DNA of 64,000 bases from Nocardioides gilvus (lineage in GTDB: Bacteria > Actinomycetota > Actinomycetes > Propionibacteriales > Nocardioidaceae). A program made the position numbers and the translations under genes. Positions 1 through 7,615 of this stretch are shown piece after piece. Below the pieces are notes generated by a model that ran no database searches, was not told where the DNA came from, and saw nothing but the letters and a program-made list of their open reading frames with translations. The number at the start of each line of letters is the position of its first letter. Within the stretch, counting starts at the first letter, position 1. The stretch lies in the NCBI RefSeq assembly GCF_003194605.1, contig NZ_QHKY01000001.1:992001-1056000 (forward strand). Direction: 5' to 3'.

Positions 1-432
1 TCATGTTCTGCGTCCTGCGTCCTGAGTCGGAGGGATCAGCGCTTCGTGATCGCTGCTCGCTGCCCGCGGGCGACGTCGGGTCGCAGCGCGGCGGAGGGCC
101 GGTCCAGCCATCGGGCCCGGCGAGCCGGGGCACAAATGGGTGGCGTCAGCCTCAGGACATTCGACAGAGGGAGGAGCGCACGCGGCAGTGATCCACTGCG
201 CGTCGCTTCGTCAACCAAGTCGAACTCATGGAGTCGAGATTAGGGGCGGTCCGCGACCTCGGCCAATCGGCGTCTCACGATGTGGTCAGGCGTTCCAATC
301 AGTGAGATGGCACCGCAGGTCGACCAGGCCGCGCGCCGCCGACGACCACCACGTCGGAGACTCGACACATCAAGCGCCTCAGTGCCGCTCAACGTCACGC
401 TTCCACTCCCGAGTCTCCGACGTGGTGGCTAC
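1..432. other. Non-coding stretch before thioredoxin gene
   Basis: I see no convincing gene here. The open frames crossing this part are low-complexity Arg/Ser/Pro-rich readings of GC-rich DNA without recognisable motifs. The only clear structure is the long inverted repeat at 346-428, listed separately. Confidence 0.5.
346..428. repeat. 19-bp perfect inverted repeat, 45-nt loop
   Basis: Arms 346-364 and 410-428 are exact reverse complements (CCACCACGTCGGAGACTCG and its complement). The element lies four bases past the stop of the thioredoxin gene on the minus strand, so it may act as a terminator or stabilise the 3' end. The loop is much longer than in a standard intrinsic terminator and there is no U tract. 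Confidence 0.7.
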
Positions 433-921
433 TCATTCGATGAGCGCGAGCGCCGCCAACACCTGTTGCTTGGTGGGCGCCCCGGTCGCCCGGGTGACCT
501 CGCGCCCGGACGCGTCGAGCACGAGCGTGGTCGGGGTGCGCATCACGTTGACCCGACGTACGAGCTCCAGCTGCGACTCGGCGTCGACCTCGACGTGCGC
601 CACGCCGGGAACGACCGCGGTGACCTCCTCGAGGACGCGCCGGGTCGCGCGGCAGGGAGCGCAGAACGCACTGGAGAACTGCAGGAAGGTGGCCCGCTCG
701 CCGAGCTGGTCGGCGTACGCGGTGCCGGCGACCGCCGACTCGGTCGACTTCACACCCCGCTCCTCACTGCTGGCCTGGTCGTTGGACTCCTGAAGGACGG
801 GTTGCTCCCCGCCGCGCACCCGGTGGGTGCCGCGGAAGCGACCGTCCGTGGCTGCACGCCACAGTCCGAAGGAGACGGCGAGAACCACCGCGACTAGCAA
901 GACCCATTGTCCTGTTGACAA
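433..921 (-). CDS. Membrane-anchored thioredoxin-family protein
   Basis: A 162-residue protein with one N-terminal membrane helix (about residues 5-22), a short polar linker and a thioredoxin fold. The active-site motif is CAPC (residues 87-90), and RTPT later supplies the cis-proline loop. It probably acts as a thiol-disulfide reductase or oxidase tethered to the outer face of the membrane; the substrate is unknown. The start is a TTG preceded by GAGAGGA. In mycobacteria a similar gene (thiX) lies close to glnR, which fits the nearby glnR here. Confident about the fold, not about the redox direction. Confidence 0.85.
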   Translation of the reverse strand: MSTGQWVLLVAVVLAVSFGLWRAATDGRFRGTHRVRGGEQPVLQESNDQASSEERGVKSTESAVAGTAYADQLGERATFLQFSSAFCAPCRATRRVLEEVTAVVPGVAHVEVDAESQLELVRRVNVMRTPTTLVLDASGREVTRATGAPTKQQVLAALALIE

Positions 922-1048
922 ACCGACGGTTCCTCTCGCAAACGGCGACGTTGCACTCCAAGTGAGCAGCCATACCTCATTTTGGGTGTACTAATTTGGT
1001 GATTCTGACCCAAAAACACGATGCCACCTCTACCTTCAAAGAGAAGGA

Positions 1049-1073
1049 CTCCCCTGATCGCTCGCGATCGGAG
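1049..1073 (+). promoter_or_regulatory. Leader hairpin upstream of TasA-like copy 1
   Basis: CTCC (1049-1052) pairs with GGAG (1070-1073) around an inner stem GATCG/CGATC. The same structure with changed loop bases occurs at 3549-3573 before the second TasA-like gene, at almost the same distance from the start codon (98 and 93 nt). Conservation in both leaders suggests a shared 5' UTR element; its ligand or partner is unknown. Confidence 0.5.
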
Positions 1074-1170
1074 TGGCCGGAAGTGCCCGTGACCGGGGGG
1101 TCGCGCTCCACCACCTGACGCACCCGCGTCCAGGTCTTGCAGGCATACCCTCACCACTTTAGGACGCATC

Positions 1171-1788
1171 ATGCAGAAGTCCCGCAAAGTTCTCGCGGCC
1201 CTGGCCACACCGGTCGCCGTTGTCGCCGCCGGCGCCATGGTCTACCAGGCCTCGTACGCCGCCTTCACCGGCACCACGAACAACACCGGCAACGAGTGGT
1301 CGACCGGCTCGATCAACCTGACCGACGACGACAACGGCGTCGCCATGTTCCGCGTCTCCAACCTGCTCCCCAACGACACCGCCACCCGCTGCATCGAGGT
1401 CACCGCCAACGCCAGCGTGCCCTCGACCGTGCAGGGTTACACGGTCTCGCCGGACATCACCAACGCCAAGGGCCTCCAGGACCGGATCAAGATCACCATC
1501 CAGGCGGGCAACGGCGGCTCCTTCAGCACCTGCACCGGCTTCACCGCCGTGGGTGCACCCACGGTCACCGCTGCACCGCTGAGCTACCTCATGGCAAACG
1601 TCAACAGCTGGGACACCGCCGCGGGCGAGTGGGCGATCCCCGGCGGACCCACCGCAGCCAAGCGGACCTACCAGATCACCTACTCATTCGACACTGCCGG
1701 CATGACCCAGCAGCAGATCGACGGCCTCCAGGGCGCCAAGGTCGGCGTCGGCCTCCAGTGGGAGATGCGCACCAACGAGGCTCCCTGA
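1171..1788 (+). CDS. SipW-dependent TasA/camelysin-like secreted protein, copy 1
   Basis: A 205-residue secreted protein. The basic N-terminus and hydrophobic stretch end at an Ala-rich site near residue 30 (QASYA then AFTG), followed by a Thr/Asn-rich start of the mature chain and WSTGSI. This is the arrangement of SipW-dependent signal peptides, as in TasA and camelysin, which form beta-sandwich subunits that can build extracellular fibres. The mature part has two Cys residues (TRC and STC). It is followed by a hairpin and then a signal peptidase gene, most likely its processing enzyme. An AGGA lies 7 nt before the ATG. A paralogue of almost the same sequence lies 1.9 kb downstream. Fibre formation is inferred from the family. 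Confidence 0.85.
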   Translation: MQKSRKVLAALATPVAVVAAGAMVYQASYAAFTGTTNNTGNEWSTGSINLTDDDNGVAMFRVSNLLPNDTATRCIEVTANASVPSTVQGYTVSPDITNAKGLQDRIKITIQAGNGGSFSTCTGFTAVGAPTVTAAPLSYLMANVNSWDTAAGEWAIPGGPTAAKRTYQITYSFDTAGMTQQQIDGLQGAKVGVGLQWEMRTNEAP

Positions 1789-1796
1789 TCCTCGTC

Positions 1797-1824
1797 GGGT
1801 GGCGGCCCTCCGGGGCCGCCACCC
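1797..1824 (+). terminator. Hairpin between TasA-like copy 1 and signal peptidase
   Basis: GGGTGGCGGCC and GGCCGCCACCC form an 11-bp stem with a 6-nt loop just after the stop codon. No T tract follows. It could partly terminate transcription, giving more fibre subunit than peptidase, or stabilise the upstream message. Confidence 0.6.
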
Positions 1825-1887
1825 ACCTGCTCGTCCACCGCGAGCACAGACGTACGTCCAACCCGATCGCGCCGGAAGGTGAGTGAG

Positions 1888-3366
1888 ATGGCTCGGCCCT
1901 CCTCCCAGACGACGCTCGAATGGGCCGAATTCACCGCTGTCATCGGCGCCCGCATCTACCGCGCGATGCTGCTGACCCTCGTCGCCATTGCCTTCGCCCC
2001 CCTGCTGCTGAGCTGGCAGGCGTACGTCATCAAGACCGCCTCCATGGAGCCCTCCATCGACGTGGGCTCCGTCGCCCTGGCCCGCCCGTTCGCGGCCGAC
2101 GAGAAGGTCGACGTCGGGCACGTCTACATGTTCCGGGACCCCTCGGCCGACACCGAGCGCATCCTCGTCCACCGCGTCGTCGAGCTGCGCAACGAGGGCG
2201 ACTACCTCACCCAGGGCGACGCCAACACCACGCCCGACACCACGCCCATCGTCGCCGAGGACATCACCGGCCGCGGGATCCTGCTGGTGCCCTACATCGG
2301 GCTCCCCATCGTCTGGATGCAGAGCGGCCAGTGGGTCCTGCTCGGCATCTGGCTCAGCCTCACCGTCGCCGCCTTCTTCCTCGCCGCCCGCAACATCGAG
2401 GGCGAGCCGCCCAAGTGGACGATGCGCCGACTGCTGCGGGAGAAGTTCCGGCGCACGCCGCGGCCTCCCGTCGAGAGCGACACCGAGGAACGCGTCCTGG
2501 CCCGCGGCACGCTGGGGGTGCTCGGCGTACGCGCCGTGCTCACCACCCTGGTCCTCTGCATTGCCGGCACCACGGCTTTCGGCAGCGCCAACGCGACTTA
2601 CACCTCCAGCACCAACAACGTCGCCAACACCTTCACCGCAGGCAGCTGGCAACTCCCCTACGTCGCAGCCGTGACGACCGACAATCCGCGTGGATTCTGG
2701 CTGCTCGACGAGACCAGCGGCACGGCGGTGCGTGACCGATCGCAGACCTACCTCGACGGGACCACTCGCGACGGCACCGTGACCCGTGGTCTCCCCGGGG
2801 CACACACGGCTCGCAACCCGGGCACCAGCTTCCGGTTCGCCGGCGGCGGCGCACTGCTCCACCCCTCCGAGATCACCCCTCCGAGCAGCCACACCGTCGA
2901 GCTCTGGTTCAAGACCACCTCGACCCAGGAGGGCTACCTGATCGGCTTCGAGGACCAGAGCACCAGCATCTTCGCCCTCGGAAACTTCAACCGCACCGTC
3001 CACATGGACGACGGCAGGATCGTCGTCGGTCACTGGACAACCACCGGCCGCAGCCTCGTGACCACCCCCGCCCGCTACAACAACGGCGCCTGGCACCACC
3101 TGGTCGTGACCTCCGTGCCCGGCTCGGGCTCTCGCGGTCCCACCGCGACCATCTACCTCAACGGCGTCCAGGTCGCCCAGGGTGAGACCTCCTCCCTGTC
3201 GGCGTTCAACGGCCAGTGGCAGATCGGTGAGGGGCGCCGCGCCGGCGCCAGCTTCATCACGCCGTTCCCGGTCGAGCGGACCTTCAGCGGCGACATCGAC
3301 GCCGTCGCGGTCTATCACTCGGCCCTGAGCGCTGCCCGGGTCAAGGCGCACTACGACGCTCGCTGA
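1888..3366 (+). CDS. SipW-type signal peptidase I fused to SipW-type signal segment and LamG domain
   Basis: A 492-residue protein from the ATG at 1888, chosen because GGAAGG lies at RBS distance; a GTG at 1879 is the alternative. Residues 27-44 form a membrane helix. The S26 signal peptidase core follows with SMEPSI (catalytic Ser near 52) and ILVHRVVE (His near 95), the Ser-His type of SipW and ER peptidases rather than Ser-Lys. A second helix covers about 148-167. After a basic linker a third hydrophobic segment (about 214-232) ends in SANA, then TYTSSTNN, closely matching the cleavage region of the flanking TasA-like proteins. Residues from about 259 to the end form a LamG/concanavalin-like domain (AWHHLVVTS, IYLNGVQVA). 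I infer that the peptidase may release its own LamG part. Confidence 0.85.
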   Translation: MARPSSQTTLEWAEFTAVIGARIYRAMLLTLVAIAFAPLLLSWQAYVIKTASMEPSIDVGSVALARPFAADEKVDVGHVYMFRDPSADTERILVHRVVELRNEGDYLTQGDANTTPDTTPIVAEDITGRGILLVPYIGLPIVWMQSGQWVLLGIWLSLTVAAFFLAARNIEGEPPKWTMRRLLREKFRRTPRPPVESDTEERVLARGTLGVLGVRAVLTTLVLCIAGTTAFGSANATYTSSTNNVANTFTAGSWQLPYVAAVTTDNPRGFWLLDETSGTAVRDRSQTYLDGTTRDGTVTRGLPGAHTARNPGTSFRFAGGGALLHPSEITPPSSHTVELWFKTTSTQEGYLIGFEDQSTSIFALGNFNRTVHMDDGRIVVGHWTTTGRSLVTTPARYNNGAWHHLVVTSVPGSGSRGPTATIYLNGVQVAQGETSSLSAFNGQWQIGEGRRAGASFITPFPVERTFSGDIDAVAVYHSALSAARVKAHYDAR

Positions 3367-3548
3367 CGCCCAGACAGGCGGCACTCCGACCCGACGAGAC
3401 CACTTCGGGGGGTCACCAGACCGCCCTCTCCGCACACGACAACCACCTCTTTCCCATGTGATCCAAGTCATACCCATTATTGAGTATGAAGTTCTCCGAT
3501 AACCGTCCCGCCGAGGTCGATTCACACCTACCGTCTGGAGTGAAGAAG

Positions 3549-3573
3549 CTCCTGGATCGCTCAGCGATGGGAG
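3549..3573 (+). promoter_or_regulatory. Leader hairpin upstream of TasA-like copy 2
   Basis: CTCC (3549-3552) and GGAG (3570-3573) enclose ATCGC/GCGAT, matching the hairpin before copy 1 in position and design. GTGGC follows the hairpin in both leaders. The surrounding interval from 3367 to 3665 holds no gene that I can support. Confidence 0.5.
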
Positions 3574-3665
3574 TGGCGGCCAGCGCCCAACTCGGAGGGC
3601 CGCACGACAACCTGAGCGTGAACTCGCGCCAGGCAATGCGCACCACACCACCCCTAGGACCCCCC

Positions 3666-4277
3666 ATGCAGAAGTCCCGCAAAGTTCTCGCCGCCCTCGC
3701 CACGCCGGTTGCTGTCCTTGCCGCCGGCGCGCTCGTCTACCAGGCCTCGTACGCCGCCTTCACCGGCACCACGAACAACACCGGCAACGAGTGGTCGACC
3801 GGCTCGATCAACCTGACCGACGACGACAACGGCGTCGCCATGTTCCGCGTCTCCAACCTGCTCCCCAACGACACCGCCACCCGCTGCATCGAGGTCACCG
3901 CCAACGCCAGCGTGCCCTCGACCGTGCTGGGCTACACGGTCTCCCCCGACATCACCAACGCCAAGGGCCTCCAGGACCGGATCAAGATCACCATCCAGGC
4001 CGGCAACGGCGGCTCCTTCAGCACCTGCACCGGCTTCACCGCCGTGGGTGCACCCACGGTCACCGCCGCTCCGCTGAGCTACCTCATGGCAAACGTCAAC
4101 AACTGGGACACCGCCGCAGGCGAGTGGGCTGTCGCCGGCGGTGCTGGCGCGGAGAAGCGGACCTACCAGATCACGTACTCGTTCGACACGGCCGGCATGA
4201 CCCAGCAGCAGATCGACGGCCTGCAGGGCGCCAAGGTCGGCGTCGGCCTCCAGTGGGAGATGCGCACCAACGAGTGA
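3666..4277 (+). CDS. SipW-dependent TasA/camelysin-like secreted protein, copy 2
   Basis: A 203-residue paralogue of the protein upstream of the peptidase, differing mainly in the signal peptide core, at Q/L after STV, and in the segment before KRTYQITYS. The ATG at 3666 is preferred over an in-frame upstream ATG at 3480 because the protein then matches copy 1 from its first residue and AGGA lies 6 nt before it. From 3735 to 3927 the DNA is identical to copy 1, including synonymous positions, which points to recent duplication or gene conversion. Its role should be the same: a secreted structural subunit processed by the neighbouring peptidase. Confidence 0.85.
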   Translation: MQKSRKVLAALATPVAVLAAGALVYQASYAAFTGTTNNTGNEWSTGSINLTDDDNGVAMFRVSNLLPNDTATRCIEVTANASVPSTVLGYTVSPDITNAKGLQDRIKITIQAGNGGSFSTCTGFTAVGAPTVTAAPLSYLMANVNNWDTAAGEWAVAGGAGAEKRTYQITYSFDTAGMTQQQIDGLQGAKVGVGLQWEMRTNE

Positions 4278-4282
4278 AGCGT

Positions 4283-4310
4283 GCGGGTGGCGGCTCAGCC
4301 CGCCACCCGC
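4283..4310 (+). terminator. Terminator hairpin after TasA-like copy 2
   Basis: GCGGGTGGCGG and CCGCCACCCGC make an 11-bp stem with a 6-nt loop, six bases after the stop codon. It closes the surface-protein module and directly precedes the palindromic repeat block. Confidence 0.65.
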
Positions 4311-4318
4311 CCTTCCCC

Positions 4319-4491
4319 GTACGTCATCACGTCCGGTCGCCCGGACGACCCCGCACCATGACGTCCCGCGTCGCACCCCCGTACGTCATCACGTCCGGTC
4401 GCCCGGACGACCCCGCACGATGACGTCCCGCGTCGCACCCCCGTACGTCATCACGTCCGGTCGCCCGGACGACCCCGCACGATGACGTCCC
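4319..4491. repeat. Three tandem 62-bp intergenic palindromic repeats
   Basis: Units start at 4319, 4381 and 4443 with a period of 62 bp and are nearly identical. Each contains outer arms ACGTCATC and GATGACGT and an inner stem GTCCGG-TCGC-CCGGAC. Related units lie at 5669, 52668 and 63698, so this is a dispersed intergenic family. They sit between convergent genes. There are no unique spacers, so this is not a CRISPR array. Confidence 0.85.
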
Positions 4492-4503
4492 GCGGGAGTG
4501 GGA

Positions 4504-4818
4504 TCAGCCGCCGGCGAAGGGCGGCAGAAACTCGAGCGTGCTGCCGACCGGCACCAGGACTGATGCGGCATCAGCCAGTCCGAGCGGGCGGTCGTCGACC
4601 AGCACCGAGCAGGTCGCCAGGACCCGCGGCAGCGTCTCCGCGTCGGGGTGCAGGGCGAGCGCCCGCTCCCGCAGCTCAGCCACCGAGACCGGCCCGTCGA
4701 CGTCGATCACATCGGACTCGGCGCCGGCCGCCGCGCGCGCCCCGGCCCAGTAGCGGAGTGTGATGTGCGCGACGCCACGACCAGCGGATGGACGCTTCTG
4801 CACACCTGAGGTCGACAT
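4504..4818 (-). CDS. MoaD/ThiS family sulfur-carrier protein
   Basis: A small ubiquitin-fold protein of 104 residues ending in PPFAGG. The C-terminal Gly-Gly is the site that is adenylated and thiocarboxylated in MoaD/ThiS carriers, which donate sulfur to molybdopterin, thiazole or other pathways. The ATG at 4818 is preceded by GGGTGAG; a GTG about 15 codons further in would give a more typical core length of 89. It is divergent from glnR. No molybdopterin genes are adjacent, so the acceptor pathway cannot be assigned. Confidence 0.8.
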   Translation of the reverse strand: MSTSGVQKRPSAGRGVAHITLRYWAGARAAAGAESDVIDVDGPVSVAELRERALALHPDAETLPRVLATCSVLVDDRPLGLADAASVLVPVGSTLEFLPPFAGG

Positions 4819-4865
4819 AGAAGATATTCTCACCCCCACCCCAAAGAAGTGAGGAGGCGGCACGC

Positions 4866-5645
4866 ATGAGCACTCTGCTGCTACTCACCAGCACCCTGCA
4901 GGCGTCCGCGGAGGTCCTCCCCGGTCTGGCGCTGCTCGGCCACCAGGTGAAGATCCTTCCCGCCGAGGGCAGCGCGCTGCTCGAGGCACCCGATGCCGAC
5001 CTCCTCCTGGTCGACGGCCGTCAGGACCTGGCGCATGCCCGAGACCTGTGCCGGCTGATCCGGACCACGGGGGCAGAGATCCCCGTCCTGCTGATCGTCA
5101 CCGAGGGCGGGATCGCCGTGGTGGCCCACGACTGGGGCATGGACGACGTCATCCTGCACACCTGCGGGCCGGCCGAGATCGAGGCCCGGGTGCGCCTCGC
5201 GATCGGGCGCCTCACTGCCCAACGCGAGGCTGCGGACCCCAACGCGCACGTCATCCGCAGCGGCGAAGTGGTGGTCGACGATGCCACGTACACAGCGCGC
5301 CTCGGAGCTCGAACCCTTGACCTCACGTTCAAGGAGTTCGAGCTCTTGAAGTTTCTGGCCCAGCACCCGGGTCGGGTCTTCAGCCGGCAGCAGTTGCTGC
5401 AGGAGGTCTGGGGCTACGACTACTTCGGCGGCACCCGCACCGTCGACGTGCACGTACGTCGTCTGCGCGCCAAGCTCGGCCCCGAACACGAGACCCTGAT
5501 CGGCACCGTTCGCAACGTCGGCTACCGATTCGTGCTGCAGAAGGACCGCAGCGAGGCCGCTGCCGCCAACGAGGCCGCTGCGGACGCCGCCGAGGCGAGC
5601 GCTGACGCCGCTGCAGCAGCCGCCGCAGAGTCCACCAGCCGCTGA
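4866..5645 (+). CDS. glnR: GlnR-type OmpR-family nitrogen response regulator
   Basis: A 259-residue orphan response regulator. The receiver-like domain (about 1-120) keeps Asp50 in [10 protein letters not shown] but is atypical, as in GlnR of Streptomyces and mycobacteria, which activates and represses nitrogen assimilation genes. The winged-helix domain (about 145-225) has [10 protein letters not shown] and [14 protein letters not shown], nearly invariant in GlnR. GAGGAGG lies before the ATG. The next gene, mshD, follows glnR in mycobacteria as well. The last 30 residues form an Ala/Glu-rich tail that I do not recall from other GlnR proteins. No histidine kinase is adjacent. Confidence 0.92.
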   Translation: MSTLLLLTSTLQASAEVLPGLALLGHQVKILPAEGSALLEAPDADLLLVDGRQDLAHARDLCRLIRTTGAEIPVLLIVTEGGIAVVAHDWGMDDVILHTCGPAEIEARVRLAIGRLTAQREAADPNAHVIRSGEVVVDDATYTARLGARTLDLTFKEFELLKFLAQHPGRVFSRQQLLQEVWGYDYFGGTRTVDVHVRRLRAKLGPEHETLIGTVRNVGYRFVLQKDRSEAAAANEAAADAAEASADAAAAAAAESTSR

Positions 5646-5668
5646 AGGCCCGCAGGCCCCCAACCCGG

Positions 5669-5715
5669 GACGTCATCAGGAACGGTCGCCCCGACGTACG
5701 CACACGATGGCGTCC
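5669..5715. repeat. Single degenerate copy of the GACGTCATC palindromic repeat
   Basis: GACGTCATC (5669-5677), an ACGGTCGCCCC core and a degenerate right arm GATGGCGTCC. It lies between glnR and mshD. The left arm and core match the family; the right arm carries one change, so this looks like a decayed unit. Confidence 0.7.
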
Positions 5716-5784
5716 GCAAGGCGCAGCCGTCCGACTCGGGCAGGGCAACAGCCGTCTCACCTGCGAGGGCAATAGGCTCCTGCC

Positions 5785-6615
5785 ATGCCCAGCATCGAGG
5801 CCATCGCCCAGCGCGCCGCCGCCGCCGACGGCGCCGCACCGCTCGACGAGGCCACCCTGATGGCGTTGCGCTCCGGACAGGTGAAGTCGACCCAGCACGA
5901 CGGCGCCTTCTACCTCGTGCGCGGCACCGAGCTGACCCTGGTCGTCGACCCGCCGGCGCGACGCCATGGCCTGGGCACCGCTCTCCTCGGGGAGGCACTC
6001 GCCCAGTACCCCCAACTCAGCAGCGCGTGGAGCCACGGCAACCACCCCGGCGCCGCCGCGCTCGCAGCCTCCGCCGGCTGGGACCGCGTACGGGACCTGT
6101 GGGTCATGCGTCGGCCCCTCGGTCCCGACGCCGAACCGCTCCCCGAGCTCGAGGTGCCCGCCGGGGTGAAGCTGCACCGTTTCGGCGAACGTACGGGCGA
6201 CTCGTACGAGGTGCTCCGGGTCAACCGCGAAGCCTTCGCCGACCACCCCGAGCAGGGTTCGATGGACCTGGTCAACATGGCGCAGCGGATGGCTGAGCCG
6301 TGGTTCGACCCCGCCGGCCTGATCCTCGCCGCGCCCGACAACGGTCTCGGCACCCTCGGCTTCCACTGGACCAAGCGGCACTCCGAAACCCTGGGAGAGG
6401 TCTATGTCGTGGGCGTCGACCCACGCTCACAGGGCCGCGGGATCGGCCGGCTCGTCACGCTGGCCGGCCTGCACCACCTCGCCGACGAAGGCATCACCGA
6501 GGTGCTGCTCTACGTCGAGGCGACCAACAAGGCGGCCGTGAGGACGTACGAAGGCCTCGGCTTCACCCACGCCGACGCCGACACGCACGTGATGTACGCC
6601 CGCCAGCCCGACTGA
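5785..6615 (+). CDS. mshD: Mycothiol synthase (mycothiol acetyltransferase)
   Basis: A 276-residue tandem GNAT protein. MshD transfers acetyl from acetyl-CoA to the cysteine amine of Cys-GlcN-Ins, the last step of mycothiol synthesis. The N-terminal GNAT domain is degenerate but keeps RRHGLGTAL; the C-terminal domain has VVGVDPRSQGRGIGRL and the typical end VRTYEGLGF followed by TDTHVMY-like residues. The spacing of TAGGCT exactly 6 nt before the ATG, without a ribosome site, suggests a leaderless message. Position after glnR matches mycobacteria, which strengthens the call. Confidence 0.93.
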   Translation: MPSIEAIAQRAAAADGAAPLDEATLMALRSGQVKSTQHDGAFYLVRGTELTLVVDPPARRHGLGTALLGEALAQYPQLSSAWSHGNHPGAAALAASAGWDRVRDLWVMRRPLGPDAEPLPELEVPAGVKLHRFGERTGDSYEVLRVNREAFADHPEQGSMDLVNMAQRMAEPWFDPAGLILAAPDNGLGTLGFHWTKRHSETLGEVYVVGVDPRSQGRGIGRLVTLAGLHHLADEGITEVLLYVEATNKAAVRTYEGLGFTHADADTHVMYARQPD

Positions 6616-6667
6616 GGCTGGCTCGCAGCTCTCGCCACACAACACCGGCACCAGGCGGGCGTACGCG

Positions 6668-7615
6668 TCAGCGCAACTTGGGGCGCACGTGCAGACCGAC
6701 CTCGGGATCGACCACGACCTCCTGCATCGCGGCGATGCCGTCCACGCTCACCTGCGCGTCGACAGCGACGTTGCGCTTGAGGAGCGCCAGCGCGATCGGG
6801 CCCAGCTCGTGGTGGCGGGCCGAAGAGCCGACCGTACCGATGACCTTCTCACCGAGCAGCACGTCGGAGCCGACGACCGGGAGACGGTTCTCGGTGCCGT
6901 CGAGGTGCAGCATCGTCAGACGACGCGGCGGACGACCCAACGTGTGCACGCGCGCGACGGTCTCCTGACCCCGGTAGCACCCCTTGTCCAGGTGCACCGC
7001 GGGGCCGATCCAGCCGGCCTCGTTGGGGATCGTCCGGTGGTCGGTGTCGATCCCCAGGCGGGGTGCGCCGCGGGCGATGCGCAGGGCCTCGTACGCCATC
7101 AGCCCGGCAGCGGGGCCTGCCGCCTCGGCGTAGGCGAGCAGCGCGTCGCGCGGGACCAGGTCGAAGGTGCCGCCGGACTCCACGTCGGGCACCGGGCGCC
7201 AGCAGACCGCCAGATCGTCGACCGAGGAGACCTCGACGCGGGTCATGAACCGCATCCGGTCGAGCCACCCGACCAACGCCTCACCCATGCCGGGCTCGGT
7301 GTGCGCGGTGAAGGTCTCGCCGTCGTCGACGCCGACGAAGTGGTGCTCCACGTGGCCCTGCGGGCTGAGGATCAGTGCCTCGGTCCAGACCTTCGGGGCC
7401 AACGAGGCGAGGTGCTGCGTGGTCAACGCGTGCAGCCAGCTGAGGCGTTCGGGACCGGTGACCCGGAAGACGTCGCGGTGCGACAGGTCGACGAAGCCGT
7501 CCCCGGCCACCAGCGTGCGCTGCTCGACGTTGAACGAACCGTAGTGGGCGGCCACGCGCGCGTCGACGCCGTCAGCAGCGACCGCACCGGTCAGGTCGAG
7601 GAAGGGGCTGGTCAT
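6668..7615 (-). CDS. ygfZ: Folate-binding YgfZ/GcvT-like protein
   Basis: A 315-residue protein related to the T protein of the glycine cleavage system. The signature KGCYRGQETVAR (about residues 217-228) defines YgfZ proteins, which bind tetrahydrofolate and help maintain or repair iron-sulfur cluster enzymes. Unlike true GcvT it stands alone, with no gcvH or gcvP. It begins exactly where the Fur-family gene ends on the same strand, so the two are probably cotranscribed, linking metal sensing to Fe-S maintenance; the link is an inference. Confidence 0.88.
   Translation of the reverse strand: MTSPFLDLTGAVAADGVDARVAAHYGSFNVEQRTLVAGDGFVDLSHRDVFRVTGPERLSWLHALTTQHLASLAPKVWTEALILSPQGHVEHHFVGVDDGETFTAHTEPGMGEALVGWLDRMRFMTRVEVSSVDDLAVCWRPVPDVESGGTFDLVPRDALLAYAEAAGPAAGLMAYEALRIARGAPRLGIDTDHRTIPNEAGWIGPAVHLDKGCYRGQETVARVHTLGRPPRRLTMLHLDGTENRLPVVGSDVLLGEKVIGTVGSSARHHELGPIALALLKRNVAVDAQVSVDGIAAMQEVVVDPEVGLHVRPKLR

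Noticed and set aside
140..897. Plus-strand frames across the thioredoxin gene
   Set aside because: They are antisense to a protein with a clear CAPC active site and membrane anchor.
1049..1073. Known riboswitch class (cyclic di-GMP or ydaO type) for the TasA-like leader
   Set aside because: The conserved bases of those classes are not present; only the simple hairpin is shared.
1684..3651. Minus-strand 655-residue open frame
   Set aside because: It runs antisense to the peptidase gene; composition is Gly/Val/Arg-rich low complexity from reverse reading of a high-GC gene, and no motif is present.
4319..4491. Possible CRISPR array from three regular repeats
   Set aside because: The whole 62-bp unit is repeated, there are no unique spacers, no cas genes are near, and related single copies lie elsewhere.
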